Numbered from the stretch's first letter, positions 53,190 to 62,149 are shown. The stretch: DNA of 64,000 nucleotides from NCEH01 sp040049195 (GCF_040049195.1 NZ_JBDZDL010000001.1); one strand, 5' to 3'. A program made the numbers and translations. The notes: generated by a model not told the origin, from the letters alone.

Positions 53190-54171
53190 CGCTGGCGCTC
53201 CCGAAGGCGGGGAAGGACGAAAAATCGGCGACCGGGTGCGAAGCCGTGTGCATGGGCAAGGCGGGCCGGTTGTCGAGGTTGAGGCTGAGCAGTTCGGGGC
53301 GGGCGTAATGGCCCACCGAATCCATCATCCGCTTGCGCTTGGTGATGAGGGCGAGGTCGATGTCGGCGATGAGGATGCCCTCCCCCGAGGTGAGCGGGGG
53401 CACCACATGGGCGCCCTCCGGCGAGATGATCGCCGTCATGCAGCCGCCCGTCAGGCCCTTGCGGAGCTTCTCCTCCGGCGAGATGCGGGCGATCTGGTCC
53501 TCGGTGAGCCAGCCGGTGGCGTTGACCACGAAGCAGCCGCTCTCCAACGCGTGGTGGCGGATGGTGACTTCGATCTGGTCGGCAAAGATCGGCCCCACGA
53601 GCGAGCCGGGGAATTGCGCGACATGGATCTCCTCGTGCTGCGCCATCAAAGCGTAGCGGGCGAGGGGGTTGTAATGCTCCCAGCAGGCCAGCGCCCCGAC
53701 CCGGCCGACAGCGGTGTCGACCACCTTGAGGCCGGCACCGTCGCCCTGGCCCCAGATCATGCGCTCGTGGAAGGTCGGGGTGAGCTTGCGCCGCTTCAGC
53801 AGCAGCGTGCCGTCGGCATCGAAGACGAGCTGGGCGTTATAGAGCGAGCCATGGTCGCGCTCGTTGACGCCCAGCACCACCACGATGGCGTGCCGCTTCG
53901 CTGCGGCGGCCACCGCGTGGGTCACCGGGCCGGGAACGACCACGGCGTTGTCGTAGAGGCGAAGATGCTCGGCCCCCGTGAGCACCGGCGGGTGCACGAA
54001 GGAGAAATAGGGGTACCAGGGCAGGAAGGTCTCGGGAAAGACCACCAGCCCGGCGCCCTTCTCCGCCGCCTCCGCGATGGCGGCGAGGACGCGCGTGAGC
54101 GTGCCCTCCAGGGTGTCGAGATCGGGCGCGATCTGAACCGCGGCCACGCGGACCTTGGTCTCTTTCGGCAT
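53095..54171 (-). CDS. Nit6803/NitC-type nitrilase (Nit1C)
   Basis: This is a 358-residue nitrilase-superfamily enzyme that hydrolyses a nitrile to a carboxylic acid and ammonia. The catalytic triad is visible as Glu47 (VVFPETFLPW), Lys129 (KRRKLTPT) and Cys163 (ALACWEHYNPL). The cysteine context ACWEHYNPLARYAL is that of the Sll0784 (Nit6803) group. The ATG at 54171 was preferred because GGAGG lies 5 bp before it; two ATG codons 12 and 15 bp upstream have no such site. The last 30 or so residues are encoded within the start of the radical SAM gene and look unlike the family. Confidence 0.9.
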   Translation of the reverse strand: MPKETKVRVAAVQIAPDLDTLEGTLTRVLAAIAEAAEKGAGLVVFPETFLPWYPYFSFVHPPVLTGAEHLRLYDNAVVVPGPVTHAVAAAAKRHAIVVVLGVNERDHGSLYNAQLVFDADGTLLLKRRKLTPTFHERMIWGQGDGAGLKVVDTAVGRVGALACWEHYNPLARYALMAQHEEIHVAQFPGSLVGPIFADQIEVTIRHHALESGCFVVNATGWLTEDQIARISPEEKLRKGLTGGCMTAIISPEGAHVVPPLTSGEGILIADIDLALITKRKRMMDSVGHYARPELLSLNLDNRPALPMHTASHPVADFSSFPAFGSASDETDDAQRRRHGTPADGAIDQRIAIVGGTAR

Positions 54172-54206
54172 CTTCGCCTCCATCATGCGTGGGTCGAGAC
54201 CGGGCC

Positions 54207-54689
54207 TCAGAGGGTCCAGGTGTCGAGGATGAAGGCGTTGTCCCGGCGGTGGAGCAGCACCAGATCGAGCACGTCCAGCGGGCTGATGGGGGTGATGCCG
54301 GGGATCAGCGAGGGCTCGCCATGGCCATAGAGGGCCTGGAGTGCGAAGCGGCAGGCATAGACCTTGCCGCCCTCTTCCATGAATTTGGTGATCTGGTTGT
54401 TGAAGTTCTGGTGGCCGGGGAAGGCCTCGTCGCCCAGCTTCGGAAAGCCGCGCTGCACGCCCAGCGTCACGCCGGGGCCATAGAGCAGGATCGAGGTCTC
54501 GAAGCCCTTGCGCTTGAGGCGGGTGGCCTGGAGCAGATTGACGAAGCCGATGGAGCCTTCGAACGCCACGGTGTGGAAGGTCACGAGCGCCTTCTCGCCG
54601 GGCAGGGCTTTGACGTCCTCGAACTTCTTGTCCTCGTAATCGACGAAGAAATCACCCTTCTGGTGGGCGGGGGCGGTCACGACGGGCAT
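54207..54689 (-). CDS. MSMEG_0572/Sll0783-family protein (first gene of Nit1C)
   Basis: This is a 160-residue conserved protein with a DsrE-like feel: VTFHTVAFEGSIGFVNLLQA, KGFETSILLYGPGVTLG and a helical GHQNFNNQITKFMEEGGKVY. It belongs to the Sll0783/MSMEG_0572 family, named for a role in nitrogen starvation. The Synechocystis sll0783 mutant is known to lose polyhydroxybutyrate accumulation under nitrogen starvation. GAGGAG lies 6 bp before the ATG at 54689. It is the first gene of a nine-gene operon, 35 bp before the nitrilase start, and is divergent from a MocR regulator. Confidence 0.87.
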   Translation of the reverse strand: MPVVTAPAHQKGDFFVDYEDKKFEDVKALPGEKALVTFHTVAFEGSIGFVNLLQATRLKRKGFETSILLYGPGVTLGVQRGFPKLGDEAFPGHQNFNNQITKFMEEGGKVYACRFALQALYGHGEPSLIPGITPISPLDVLDLVLLHRRDNAFILDTWTL

Positions 54690-55049
54690 GCGGAACTCCT
54701 CGTTGGGTGGGCCCCTTGGCGGTGCGGGGCTGACGAGGAGTTTTGCAATCAATGTGCCAATTTGCCTGCCTTTTGAAACAGTCAATAATATCAGCGATAC
54801 ACAGTCAATTATCCATTCAATTATGGAATTGGCGGAGCCGGCCAGATGCTTAAGCCCTGAGCGTCGTGCGCAAGTTGCGGGCGGGCCGTGCACAAAAGGC
54901 CAGCAAACATAAGGCTTCACCGAGGCCCTAAAAACCGCGCTCCCGGAACATACCGGAGGTGACAAGATCGCGATGCAACACTATACAGTCAATTTCGCGC
55001 GGGCGCAAAATCTCCGCGCCGCCGCACGAAGGATCGAAGACGCATCGCC
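54690..55049. promoter_or_regulatory. Divergent Nit1C/mocR promoter region with three ACAGTCAAT repeats
   Basis: This 360-bp gap between divergent genes contains an AT-rich block (about 54745-54830). The direct repeat ACAGTCAAT occurs at 54778-54786, 54801-54809 and 54985-54993, all in the same orientation. The first two are 23 bp apart, about two helical turns. The third lies 57 bp before the MocR start. MocR/GntR-type regulators are known to bind direct repeats, so these are likely operator sites controlling both directions. Confidence 0.65.
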
Positions 55050-56435
55050 ATGGTTGACTGGACGCCGGACCTGACGCGCAGCGACAAGCCGCGCTACCTC
55101 GCCATCGCCGACATCATCGCCGAGGACATTCGCGCGGGTCGCCTCTCCGTGGGCGATCGCCTGCCGCCCCAGCGCAAGCTGGCCGACCGGCTGGCGGTGG
55201 ATTTCACCACCGTCGCGCGCGGCTATGTGGAGGCGCAGAAGCGCGGGCTCGTGGAATCCCGCGTCGGCCAGGGCACGTTCGTGCGCGCCGCGAGCCGGCC
55301 TGCGCCCGCTCCGGCGCGTCATGCCCGGCCCGAGCCGGCCGACCTTTCCATGAACCTTCCCCCCGAGCCGGACGACCCGGACCTGATCGCGCGCATGCAG
55401 GAGGGCGTGGCGCAGGTGAGCCGCGATCTCGTCGCCCTGCTGCGCTACCAGGGCTTCGGCGGCGCGCCCGCCGACAAGGACGCCGCCTCCGCCTGGTTGA
55501 GCCGGCGCGGCCTGGTGCCGGCGCAGGAGCGCATCTTCGTGACGCCGGGCGCGCACTCCGCCCTCATGGGTATTTTCGGCCTGCTGGCGAAGCCCGGCGA
55601 CACCGTGCTGTGCGAAAACCTCACCTATCCCGGCACGCGGTCCATCGCGGCGCAGCTCGGCCTGCGCCTTGCCGGCCTGCCGATGGATGCCGACGGCATC
55701 GATCCCGACGCGCTCGCGGACGCCTGCGCACGGCTCGCGCCGAAGGCGCTCTATCTTAATCCCACGCTCCAGAACCCGACCACGCTGACCATTCCCGAAA
55801 CCCGCCGCGCGGCCATCGCTGCGGTGGCGCGGCGCTTCAGCGTGCCGATCGTGGAGGATGATGCCTATGGCTTCATCCCGGTGCAGCGCATCGCCCCGTT
55901 CGCGGCGCTGGCGCCGGACATCACCTGGCATATCGCCGGCCTTGCCAAATGCATCGGCGCCGGTTTGCGCGCGGCCTATGTGCTGGTGCCGGACGTGCGC
56001 TCGGGCTGGCCGTTCGCTGCCGCCATCCGCGCCGGCAATGTGATGGCGTCTCCGCTCACCGTCGCGCTCGCCACCCGCTGGATCGAGGACGGCACGGCCG
56101 ATTCCATCCTGCGCTTTATCCGCGCCGAGACCGCCGCCCGCCAGACGCTGGCGACCCAGATCCTGCCCGCCGGAACCTTCCGGGCCGATCCCTTGAGCTT
56201 CAATCTGTGGGTGGAGCTGCCCGAGCCGTGGACGCGCTCGTCCTTCGTCGGCCACATGCGCTCCACCGGCATCGGCATCGTGGCGAGCGACGCGTTTGCC
56301 GCCGCCGGCAATCCCCCCGAAGCCGCGCGGGTGTGCCTCGGCGGGCCGGTCAGCCGGGAGAAGGTGCGCGGCGCGCTCGAATACATGGCGCACGCCCTGA
56401 GCCATTCGCCCGAGCATGCCTCCACCGTGCTGTGA
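55050..56435 (+). CDS. MocR-family transcriptional regulator (GntR wHTH plus aminotransferase domain)
   Basis: This is a 461-residue regulator. The N-terminal GntR winged helix spans about residues 8-80 (DRLPPQRKLADRLAVDFTTV, GLVESRVGQGTFVRA). From about 110 onward it is a class I aminotransferase-like domain, with PLP lysine Lys300 in GLAKCIGAGLRAAYV and the cofactor contacts YLNPTLQNPTT and VEDDAYGF. Such proteins sense PLP adducts or amino compounds. It is divergent from the Nit1C operon and is probably its regulator. GntR-type pairs with this operon are an inference from position and from the repeated sites in the shared region. Confidence 0.86.
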   Translation: MVDWTPDLTRSDKPRYLAIADIIAEDIRAGRLSVGDRLPPQRKLADRLAVDFTTVARGYVEAQKRGLVESRVGQGTFVRAASRPAPAPARHARPEPADLSMNLPPEPDDPDLIARMQEGVAQVSRDLVALLRYQGFGGAPADKDAASAWLSRRGLVPAQERIFVTPGAHSALMGIFGLLAKPGDTVLCENLTYPGTRSIAAQLGLRLAGLPMDADGIDPDALADACARLAPKALYLNPTLQNPTTLTIPETRRAAIAAVARRFSVPIVEDDAYGFIPVQRIAPFAALAPDITWHIAGLAKCIGAGLRAAYVLVPDVRSGWPFAAAIRAGNVMASPLTVALATRWIEDGTADSILRFIRAETAARQTLATQILPAGTFRADPLSFNLWVELPEPWTRSSFVGHMRSTGIGIVASDAFAAAGNPPEAARVCLGGPVSREKVRGALEYMAHALSHSPEHASTVL

Positions 56436-56442
56436 GGGCTGC

Positions 56443-59091
56443 TCACGCGCGCCGCTTGCAGCCGGCGCCGAGCCGGTAGAGCCGCGCGTCCGGCCGGCGC
56501 GACACCGTGCCGACCTGGGGGCCGTTCAGCGCCCCGGTGATGGCGAAGGGATAGCCGAGGTCGTTCTCCTTGCCGTCGAGCGGGCGCGGCTCGGCATAGA
56601 TGTCGATGGTGTTGCGCGGCAGGTCGATGGTGCCGCGCCCGACCACGCGCACATGGTCGGTTTCGATCACCAGGGCCGGCGCGGTGCGCGCCACCCCGGC
56701 GGTGAAGGACAGGGGCACGCTCACGCAGCGCAGCGCCGTGCTGTCGTTGCGCACCGCCTCGTTGAACAGCCCGGCGATGATGCCGAGGCCGGCGAGATCG
56801 AGCTTGCCGGTGGCGAGCCGCCCGCCCGTCAGCCCCACCGACACCGTGCCGTTCAGCGTGCGCAGAAGGGCCGCGTCGGAGGAGGGATCCACGGACATGT
56901 CGAAGGCGAGCTTCAGCCGGCCCTGGGTGGCGAAGCCCACGTTCGATGCGTTGAGGAAAGCCGAGAGCGGCCAGCCTTCCACCGTGCCCTTGGCCTGCAC
57001 CACGGTCGGGTCGGCGTTCAGGTCGCTCTGCACCGCCGCCTTGATGCGCCCGCCCATGTAGGAGGCGCTGAACGGATCGAGCCGCGCCATGCCCTTGTCC
57101 AGGGTGAGCCGGGCCTTGAGGCCGCTGGCGGTATCGCCGGCGCTGTTCAGCCGGTTCGCGGAAATGTCGATATCGAGATCGACGAGGCGTGCCAGATCGA
57201 TCTGCGGGTCCGCCGTGCCCTGCGCGATGGCGCTGTTGCGGCGGGTCTGCTCCGCCTCCAGGGCGTCGCGCGAGGCGGCCGCCAGCCCGACCAGTTCGTC
57301 CACATAGACCAGGGGCGAGGCAAGCTTGCCCTCGAACAGGGTGCGGCCCGGCCCGAGCGAGCTGGAGAGCTCGCCCGTGATCTCCGTGCGGCCGAGGCTG
57401 GCCTTGCCTTCGGCCTTCAGGCTTTCCGCGCTGGCGGAGAGCATGCCGGAAAAGGTGACCGGCGCATGCGAGGCGGAAGAGGCCCCCGTCTGCGCCGCGA
57501 AGGCGCCGAAATCCGGGATTGCAAAGGTGCTGGCGAGGCGCACCTCGTGGGGCGCGCGCGGTCCGGCGGCGTCGTCGCGCACCAGCGAGAGCGTGCCGCT
57601 CATCACGCTGCTGTCGGCGATCCGCCCCTCCAGCGCGTCGACGCCGAGCGTGCCGTCGGTGTCGGAAACGTCGAGCGTGCCCACCAGCCGGCCGAGCCCG
57701 GTGCCGGGCGCCTGCAGCAGATCGGCCACCGGCAGATCCACCGCGCCGGAAAGCACCAGCCCTTCCAGCTCCAGCACGTCGTGCACCGTGCCCTTGAGGC
57801 GGAACACCGGCCGGTCGCGCGGGCCGGCCTGGAGCGTGATGTCGCGCAGGCGCACCTGCCCCTTGGCCGTGCGTTCCACCGCGCCCACGGAAATCGGCCC
57901 CACCTCGCGGATCGACTGGTCGAAGGCGTTGGTCTGGATCAGCATGTCGCGCAGCACCAGCTTGTCGAGATCGCCTTCCAGGAAGCCCGACAGGCTGGTC
58001 ACCACGATGTCGCGCAGGCCGTTCGCCACCGGCGGCGCCGTGCCGGGCGCCAGCAGGTCGGAGTGGAAGGACAGCGACAGGCCGGTGCCCGCCTCCAGGT
58101 CCGCCAGCCCGCCGGCGATGGTCAGCGTCTCGCCTTCGGTAAGGGTGGCGGCGAAGGTCATGTCCTTCACCGCCAGGGCGCCGGGATCGCCGGCCAGGGT
58201 GAAATCGAGCCGCGCCGTGCCATCCTCGGCACGCGCCAGCGAGAGCAATTGCAGCACGTCCCCGATGCTGGCGGAACGGCCCGAAACCTGCAGCGCGAGG
58301 TCCCGGTCGAAGGCCGCCGAGGCCGCGGAGCCGGCAAGGTCCAGCTCGAGCCCGCGGGTGACGAGGGCGATCTGCGTGCCGAAGCGCCCGTCCGCCGGTT
58401 TCGCTTCGCGGTCCAGCGTGCCGTTGAGGGTCACGGCTTCGCCGTTATAGGTGCCGCTCGCCGAGAGGCGCTGGGCGCCGGCCACCGCATCATAGGTGCT
58501 GGAGAGGCTGTCCACCCGCAGGGCGAAGTTCCAGCCCTGGGGATCGTTCGCCTCTTCCAGCAGCAGGTCGCGGATTTCCACCGTGGGAACGGCCGTGAGC
58601 ACGCTGACGATGCGGGCGGTTACCGGCTGGGAGGTGGGATCGACACTGTCCAGCGGGGCGTCGGCGGCGGGCAAGGCGGAGGTCGCCGCGCCGGTACCGG
58701 AACCCGAGTCGGCGCTGGGGGTGGGGCGCGAGACCATGGGCAGAAGGATGCGCACCCCCTCCACCTCCGCCGCGTCCACGGCGAATCCGCCCAGCAGCGC
58801 GGGATAATCGGTGAGGGTCAGCGCGACCGTCTGCAGGTGCAGTTCCACGCCGGCGCCGGCCACATCGAGCACCGTGACATCGCCGAGCCGGGCGGTGAAG
58901 CGGGGAAACAGATCCACGTTCACCGCGCCGCGCACTTCCACATCGGGGCCCACGCTGGCGCGCAGGAAGCGTTCCGCCAGGTCCTGCCGCCGCGCCGCAA
59001 AGCTGGGCAGCTGCGTGAGCGCCACCACGGCGGCCACCATCAGAAGCAGGGCCGCCGCCGCGACGGCCGCAAGCCTCACCAGCCAACGCAT
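56443..59091 (-). CDS. AsmA-family protein
   Basis: This is an 882-residue protein with one N-terminal membrane anchor (LVRLAAVAAAALLLMVAAVV) and a very long periplasmic beta-rich part. The beginning ARRQDLAERFLRASVGPDVE and the AsmA/DUF748-like repeats (for example VELHLQTVALTLTDYPALLG), together with the C-terminal LDLAGLGIIAGLFNEAVRND and GTIDLPRNTIDIYAEPRP, match AsmA-like proteins. These form long grooves thought to carry lipids between inner and outer membranes. It stands alone, converging on the MocR gene with 7 bp between them. Confidence 0.8.
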   Translation of the reverse strand: MRWLVRLAAVAAAALLLMVAAVVALTQLPSFAARRQDLAERFLRASVGPDVEVRGAVNVDLFPRFTARLGDVTVLDVAGAGVELHLQTVALTLTDYPALLGGFAVDAAEVEGVRILLPMVSRPTPSADSGSGTGAATSALPAADAPLDSVDPTSQPVTARIVSVLTAVPTVEIRDLLLEEANDPQGWNFALRVDSLSSTYDAVAGAQRLSASGTYNGEAVTLNGTLDREAKPADGRFGTQIALVTRGLELDLAGSAASAAFDRDLALQVSGRSASIGDVLQLLSLARAEDGTARLDFTLAGDPGALAVKDMTFAATLTEGETLTIAGGLADLEAGTGLSLSFHSDLLAPGTAPPVANGLRDIVVTSLSGFLEGDLDKLVLRDMLIQTNAFDQSIREVGPISVGAVERTAKGQVRLRDITLQAGPRDRPVFRLKGTVHDVLELEGLVLSGAVDLPVADLLQAPGTGLGRLVGTLDVSDTDGTLGVDALEGRIADSSVMSGTLSLVRDDAAGPRAPHEVRLASTFAIPDFGAFAAQTGASSASHAPVTFSGMLSASAESLKAEGKASLGRTEITGELSSSLGPGRTLFEGKLASPLVYVDELVGLAAASRDALEAEQTRRNSAIAQGTADPQIDLARLVDLDIDISANRLNSAGDTASGLKARLTLDKGMARLDPFSASYMGGRIKAAVQSDLNADPTVVQAKGTVEGWPLSAFLNASNVGFATQGRLKLAFDMSVDPSSDAALLRTLNGTVSVGLTGGRLATGKLDLAGLGIIAGLFNEAVRNDSTALRCVSVPLSFTAGVARTAPALVIETDHVRVVGRGTIDLPRNTIDIYAEPRPLDGKENDLGYPFAITGALNGPQVGTVSRRPDARLYRLGAGCKRRA

Positions 59092-59254
59092 CCCACGCTC
59101 CCTGTTCGATGACGCGCCGCGCCATCCAGTTCCCGCGCCTCTTGTGTCACGCTTTTGGGATCGGCGTCACCTGCGCCAGTCGCCGCGAGGAGGTGCGCTT
59201 TTCGTCCGCCCGTGGCACCATGGGGAAAGCGAAAACCGCGTGCTGGAGCTGCCT

Positions 59255-60178
59255 ATGAGCTGGATGCCGTCCTCCGACCCGGTGCTTGGCGATGCGCCCT
59301 CCTGCGATGCGCTCGATCTTGTGATCGTGCCGCGCGTGCGCGATCTCGGCGACGGCTTCTCCGTGCGCCGTGCCCTGCCGCACGGCAAGCGGCAGATGGT
59401 CGGCCCGTTCATCTTCTTCGACCAGATGGGACCGGTGCAGTTCGTGGCCGGGCAGGGGCTCGACGTGCGCCCCCATCCCCATATCGGCCTTGCCACCGTC
59501 ACCTATCTGTTCGACGGCAAGATCATGCATCGCGACAGCGAGGGCAATGCGCTGGAGATCACCCCCGGCGCCATGAACCTCATGACCGCCGGGCGCGGCA
59601 TCACCCATTCCGAGCGCTCGCCGCTGGAGGCGCGGGCGGGCAATGCCGCCGGCACCATGTACGGCATCCAGAGCTGGATCGCGCTGCCCGCCGCCCATGA
59701 GGAGACCGCCCCCTCGTTCCAGCATTTTTCCTCCGGCGACCTGCCGGTGATCGAGGATACCGGCGTCTGGGCGCGGGTGATCGCCGGCTCGGCCTTCGGC
59801 CAGCGCTCGCCGGTGGGCATGCTCTCCGACTGGCTCTATGCGGAAGTGACCCTGCAGCCGGGCGCCAGCGCGCCGCTCGACGCCGACACCGAGGAACGGG
59901 CGATCTATGTGGTGTCCGGCGAGGTCGAGATTGCCGGCGACGTGTTCGAGGGCCCGCGCCTTCTCATCTTCCGCCCCGGCGACCGCATCACGGTGCGCGC
60001 CCGCACGCCGGCCCGCATGATGTTCCTCGGCGGCACGGCGCTGGAGGGGCCGCGCTATCTGTGGTGGAACTTCGTCTCCTCCCGCAAGGAGCGCATCGAG
60101 CAGGCGAAGGAAGACTGGAAAACCGGCCGCTTCGCCCATGTGCCTGGGGAGCACGAGTTCATCCCGCTGCCGGAGTGA
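59255..60178 (+). CDS. Pirin family protein
   Basis: This is a 307-residue bicupin of the pirin family. The N-terminal cupin keeps the metal ligands in RPHPHIGLATVTYLFDG and the glutamate/histidine of AGRGITHSERSP; the C-terminal cupin spans about 175-290. Some pirins have quercetin 2,3-dioxygenase activity and others act as redox sensors. The ATG at 59255 follows GCTGGAGC. The frame upstream runs into the AsmA gene on the other strand and has shadow-like sequence. The stop is 10 bp before a long direct repeat. Confidence 0.87.
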   Translation: MSWMPSSDPVLGDAPSCDALDLVIVPRVRDLGDGFSVRRALPHGKRQMVGPFIFFDQMGPVQFVAGQGLDVRPHPHIGLATVTYLFDGKIMHRDSEGNALEITPGAMNLMTAGRGITHSERSPLEARAGNAAGTMYGIQSWIALPAAHEETAPSFQHFSSGDLPVIEDTGVWARVIAGSAFGQRSPVGMLSDWLYAEVTLQPGASAPLDADTEERAIYVVSGEVEIAGDVFEGPRLLIFRPGDRITVRARTPARMMFLGGTALEGPRYLWWNFVSSRKERIEQAKEDWKTGRFAHVPGEHEFIPLPE

Positions 60179-60188
60179 GGGGGTGTGC

Positions 60189-60370
60189 GGCGGAGGATTT
60201 TTTGAAATAAGGCCGCCTGCGGCGGGGTTTTGCGCTGGGTCCCGGCTCGCATTGCGCTGACGCTCCATGCGTCCGGGACGCGAGCGCCGCCCTTGTGTCC
60301 CCGCCGACTGCAACGAAGCGCAGCGCAGTGGAAGGAGAGCCGGGACCCAGCGCAAGGACTCCCGCGCAGC
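60189..60370. repeat. 182-bp direct repeat, left copy (R1)
   Basis: This is identical to 60664-60845 except at one base (G60318 versus A60793). It contains a 19-bp perfect inverted repeat, TTGCGCTGGGTCCCGGCTC at 60230-60248 and its complement at 60337-60355, bounding a 126-bp unit. The left end (60189-60207) reads AEDFLK and a stop in the same way as the end of the GIY-YIG gene, so it carries that gene's 3' remnant. Confidence 0.9.
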
Positions 60371-60394
60371 GGCTTCCCCTGATACCTTTCCCGC

Positions 60395-60685
60395 ATGGAA
60401 GGCTTCGCCGTCTATATCCTGGCAAGCGCGAGAAACGGCACGCTGTATGTCGGCGTGACGAACGATCTGCACCGCCGGATGAGCGAGCATCGCTCCGGCG
60501 CGGTTCCGGGTTTCACGCGCACCTACTGCGTGCATCGTCTGGTGCACGTCCAGCTCTTCCAGAGCTTGGACGATGCGCGGGCCCAGGAGCGTCGCCTGAA
60601 GAAATGGAACCGCGCCTGGAAGCTTGCCCTCATCGAGCGCGACAATCCCGGATGGCATGATTTGGCGGAGGATTTTTTGAAATAA
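60395..60685 (+). CDS. GIY-YIG nuclease domain protein
   Basis: This is a 96-residue single-domain GIY-YIG endonuclease of the UPF0213/YhbQ-like type. The first strand VYILASARNG and TLYVGVTNDLHRRMSEH carry the Tyr...YVG signature and the catalytic arginine region. A C-terminal basic helix LKKWNRAWKLALIERD follows. It is short, as such genes usually are, and probably functional. It is bracketed by two nearly identical 182-bp repeats, with the right one overlapping its 3' end. This arrangement suggests that the gene moves or duplicates with the repeat. Confidence 0.88.
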   Translation: MEGFAVYILASARNGTLYVGVTNDLHRRMSEHRSGAVPGFTRTYCVHRLVHVQLFQSLDDARAQERRLKKWNRAWKLALIERDNPGWHDLAEDFLK

Positions 60686-60845
60686 GGCCGCCTGCGGCGG
60701 GGTTTTGCGCTGGGTCCCGGCTCGCATTGCGCTGACGCTCCATGCGTCCGGGACGCGAGCGCCGCCCTTGTGTCCCCGCCGACTGCAACGAAACGCAGCG
60801 CAGTGGAAGGAGAGCCGGGACCCAGCGCAAGGACTCCCGCGCAGC
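60664..60845. repeat. 182-bp direct repeat, right copy (R2)
   Basis: This is the second copy of the repeat at 60189-60370, exactly 475 bp further on. Its first 22 bp are the end of the GIY-YIG coding sequence including the stop. The inverted repeat arms are at 60705-60723 and 60812-60830. Confidence 0.9.
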
Positions 60846-60871
60846 AGTCCTTCTCTTCCTATGCCTAACCC

Positions 60872-62149
60872 CTAAAGCCGGTCCCGCAGCGCGTAATAGC
60901 TCAAGCCCGCCACCAGCAGGGGATAGCGCAGCAGCGTGCCGCCGATGAAGGGCGGCACGGGGAGGCGCTCCAGGAGATCGAGCCGACCCACCTGGCCGCG
61001 CACCGCCTCGGCCAGAATCTTGCCGAACAAAGGCGCCAGCGCCACGCCCTGGCCGGAATAGCCGGCGGACACCAGCACGCGGGGCGAGAGGCGGCGCACG
61101 AAGGGGTTGCGCGTCATGGTGATGCCCAGCGTGCCGCCCCAGCCGTAATCGAGCGTCACGTCGGCCAGTTGCGGGAAGATGCGGGCGAGGAAGGGCCGCA
61201 CGAAGTCCATCACCTGCGGCTGCAAGGAGCGGCGATAGCTCTCGCCGCCGCCGAACAGCAGCCGGCGGTCCGGCGTCATGCGGAAATAATTCACCACGAA
61301 CCGGCTGTCCGCCACCGCCGCTTGTCCGCGGATGATGCTCTCGGCCCGCTCGCCCAGCGGCGCGGTGACGGCGATGTAATTGTTGATGGGCATGACGTGG
61401 TGGTCCACCCGGCGGTCGAGCCCGTCCATCAGCCCGTTGCCGCACAGCAGGAGCAGGTCCGCCGTCACGCGCCCGCCGTCGGTCTCGACGCTGACGCCCT
61501 TATTCTCGGCGATGCGCAGGGCGCGGCTGTGCTCGAAAATGCGGGCGCCGGCCGCGCGCGCCGCCGTGGCGAGGCCGAGGGCGAAATTCAGCGGGTGGAG
61601 ATGGCCCGCCCCATGGTCGATCAGGCCGCCATAATAGCCCGGAGCGCCAACCAAGGCGTGCAGTTGGTCGCGATCCAGCGGCTCGGTCTTGTCGTAGCCA
61701 TAGGTCTCGGCGAGATGGCGGCCGTAGGCGTGGCTTTCGGCGACGTAATTGGGCTTGTGGTCGGCGAGGATCAGGCCCGGCGTGAGATCGCAGGCGATGG
61801 CGTGGCGCGCGATGAGGTCCGCCACCAGGGTCTTGGCCTCTTCGGCCAGATCCCAGAGCTTGCGGGCATCTTCAAGGCCCAGCGCCTGTTCGAGGTAATC
61901 CTGGTGGCGCCGCTGGCCGCTGTGGATCTGCCCGCCGTTGCGGCCCGAGGCGCCCGAGCCCACGCGCCCGCCCTCCAGCACCACCACGTCCACGCCGGCT
62001 TCCGCGAGATGAAGCGCGGCGGACAGGCCGGTATAGCCGCCGCCGACGATCACCACGTCCGCGCGGGTTTCACCGGACAGGGGTGGGAGGTCGGGAAACG
62101 GGGTCGCGGTTGCCGCATACCAGGATTGGGGATGGCCGCCGAACGTCAT
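60872..62149 (-). CDS. FAD-dependent amine oxidoreductase (PuuB-like)
   Basis: This is a 425-residue flavoprotein of the DAO/glycine oxidase family. The FAD motif VVIVGGGYTGLSAALHLAEA lies near residue 35, SGRNGGQIHSGQ near 75, and the C-terminal dinucleotide-binding part reads VLVSAGYSGQGVALAPLFGK. This pattern matches gamma-glutamylputrescine oxidoreductase (PuuB) and related polyamine or amino acid oxidases. The ATG at 62149 was chosen because homology begins just after it. It lies downstream of a PuuA-like glutamine synthetase gene on the same strand, which supports the pathway assignment. Confidence 0.82.
   Translation of the reverse strand: MTFGGHPQSWYAATATPFPDLPPLSGETRADVVIVGGGYTGLSAALHLAEAGVDVVVLEGGRVGSGASGRNGGQIHSGQRRHQDYLEQALGLEDARKLWDLAEEAKTLVADLIARHAIACDLTPGLILADHKPNYVAESHAYGRHLAETYGYDKTEPLDRDQLHALVGAPGYYGGLIDHGAGHLHPLNFALGLATAARAAGARIFEHSRALRIAENKGVSVETDGGRVTADLLLLCGNGLMDGLDRRVDHHVMPINNYIAVTAPLGERAESIIRGQAAVADSRFVVNYFRMTPDRRLLFGGGESYRRSLQPQVMDFVRPFLARIFPQLADVTLDYGWGGTLGITMTRNPFVRRLSPRVLVSAGYSGQGVALAPLFGKILAEAVRGQVGRLDLLERLPVPPFIGGTLLRYPLLVAGLSYYALRDRL

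Noticed and set aside
60189..60845. The 182-bp direct repeats as a CRISPR array or phage attachment sites
   Set aside because: There are only two copies, far too long for CRISPR repeats, with a gene between them; no cas gene or integrase is present.
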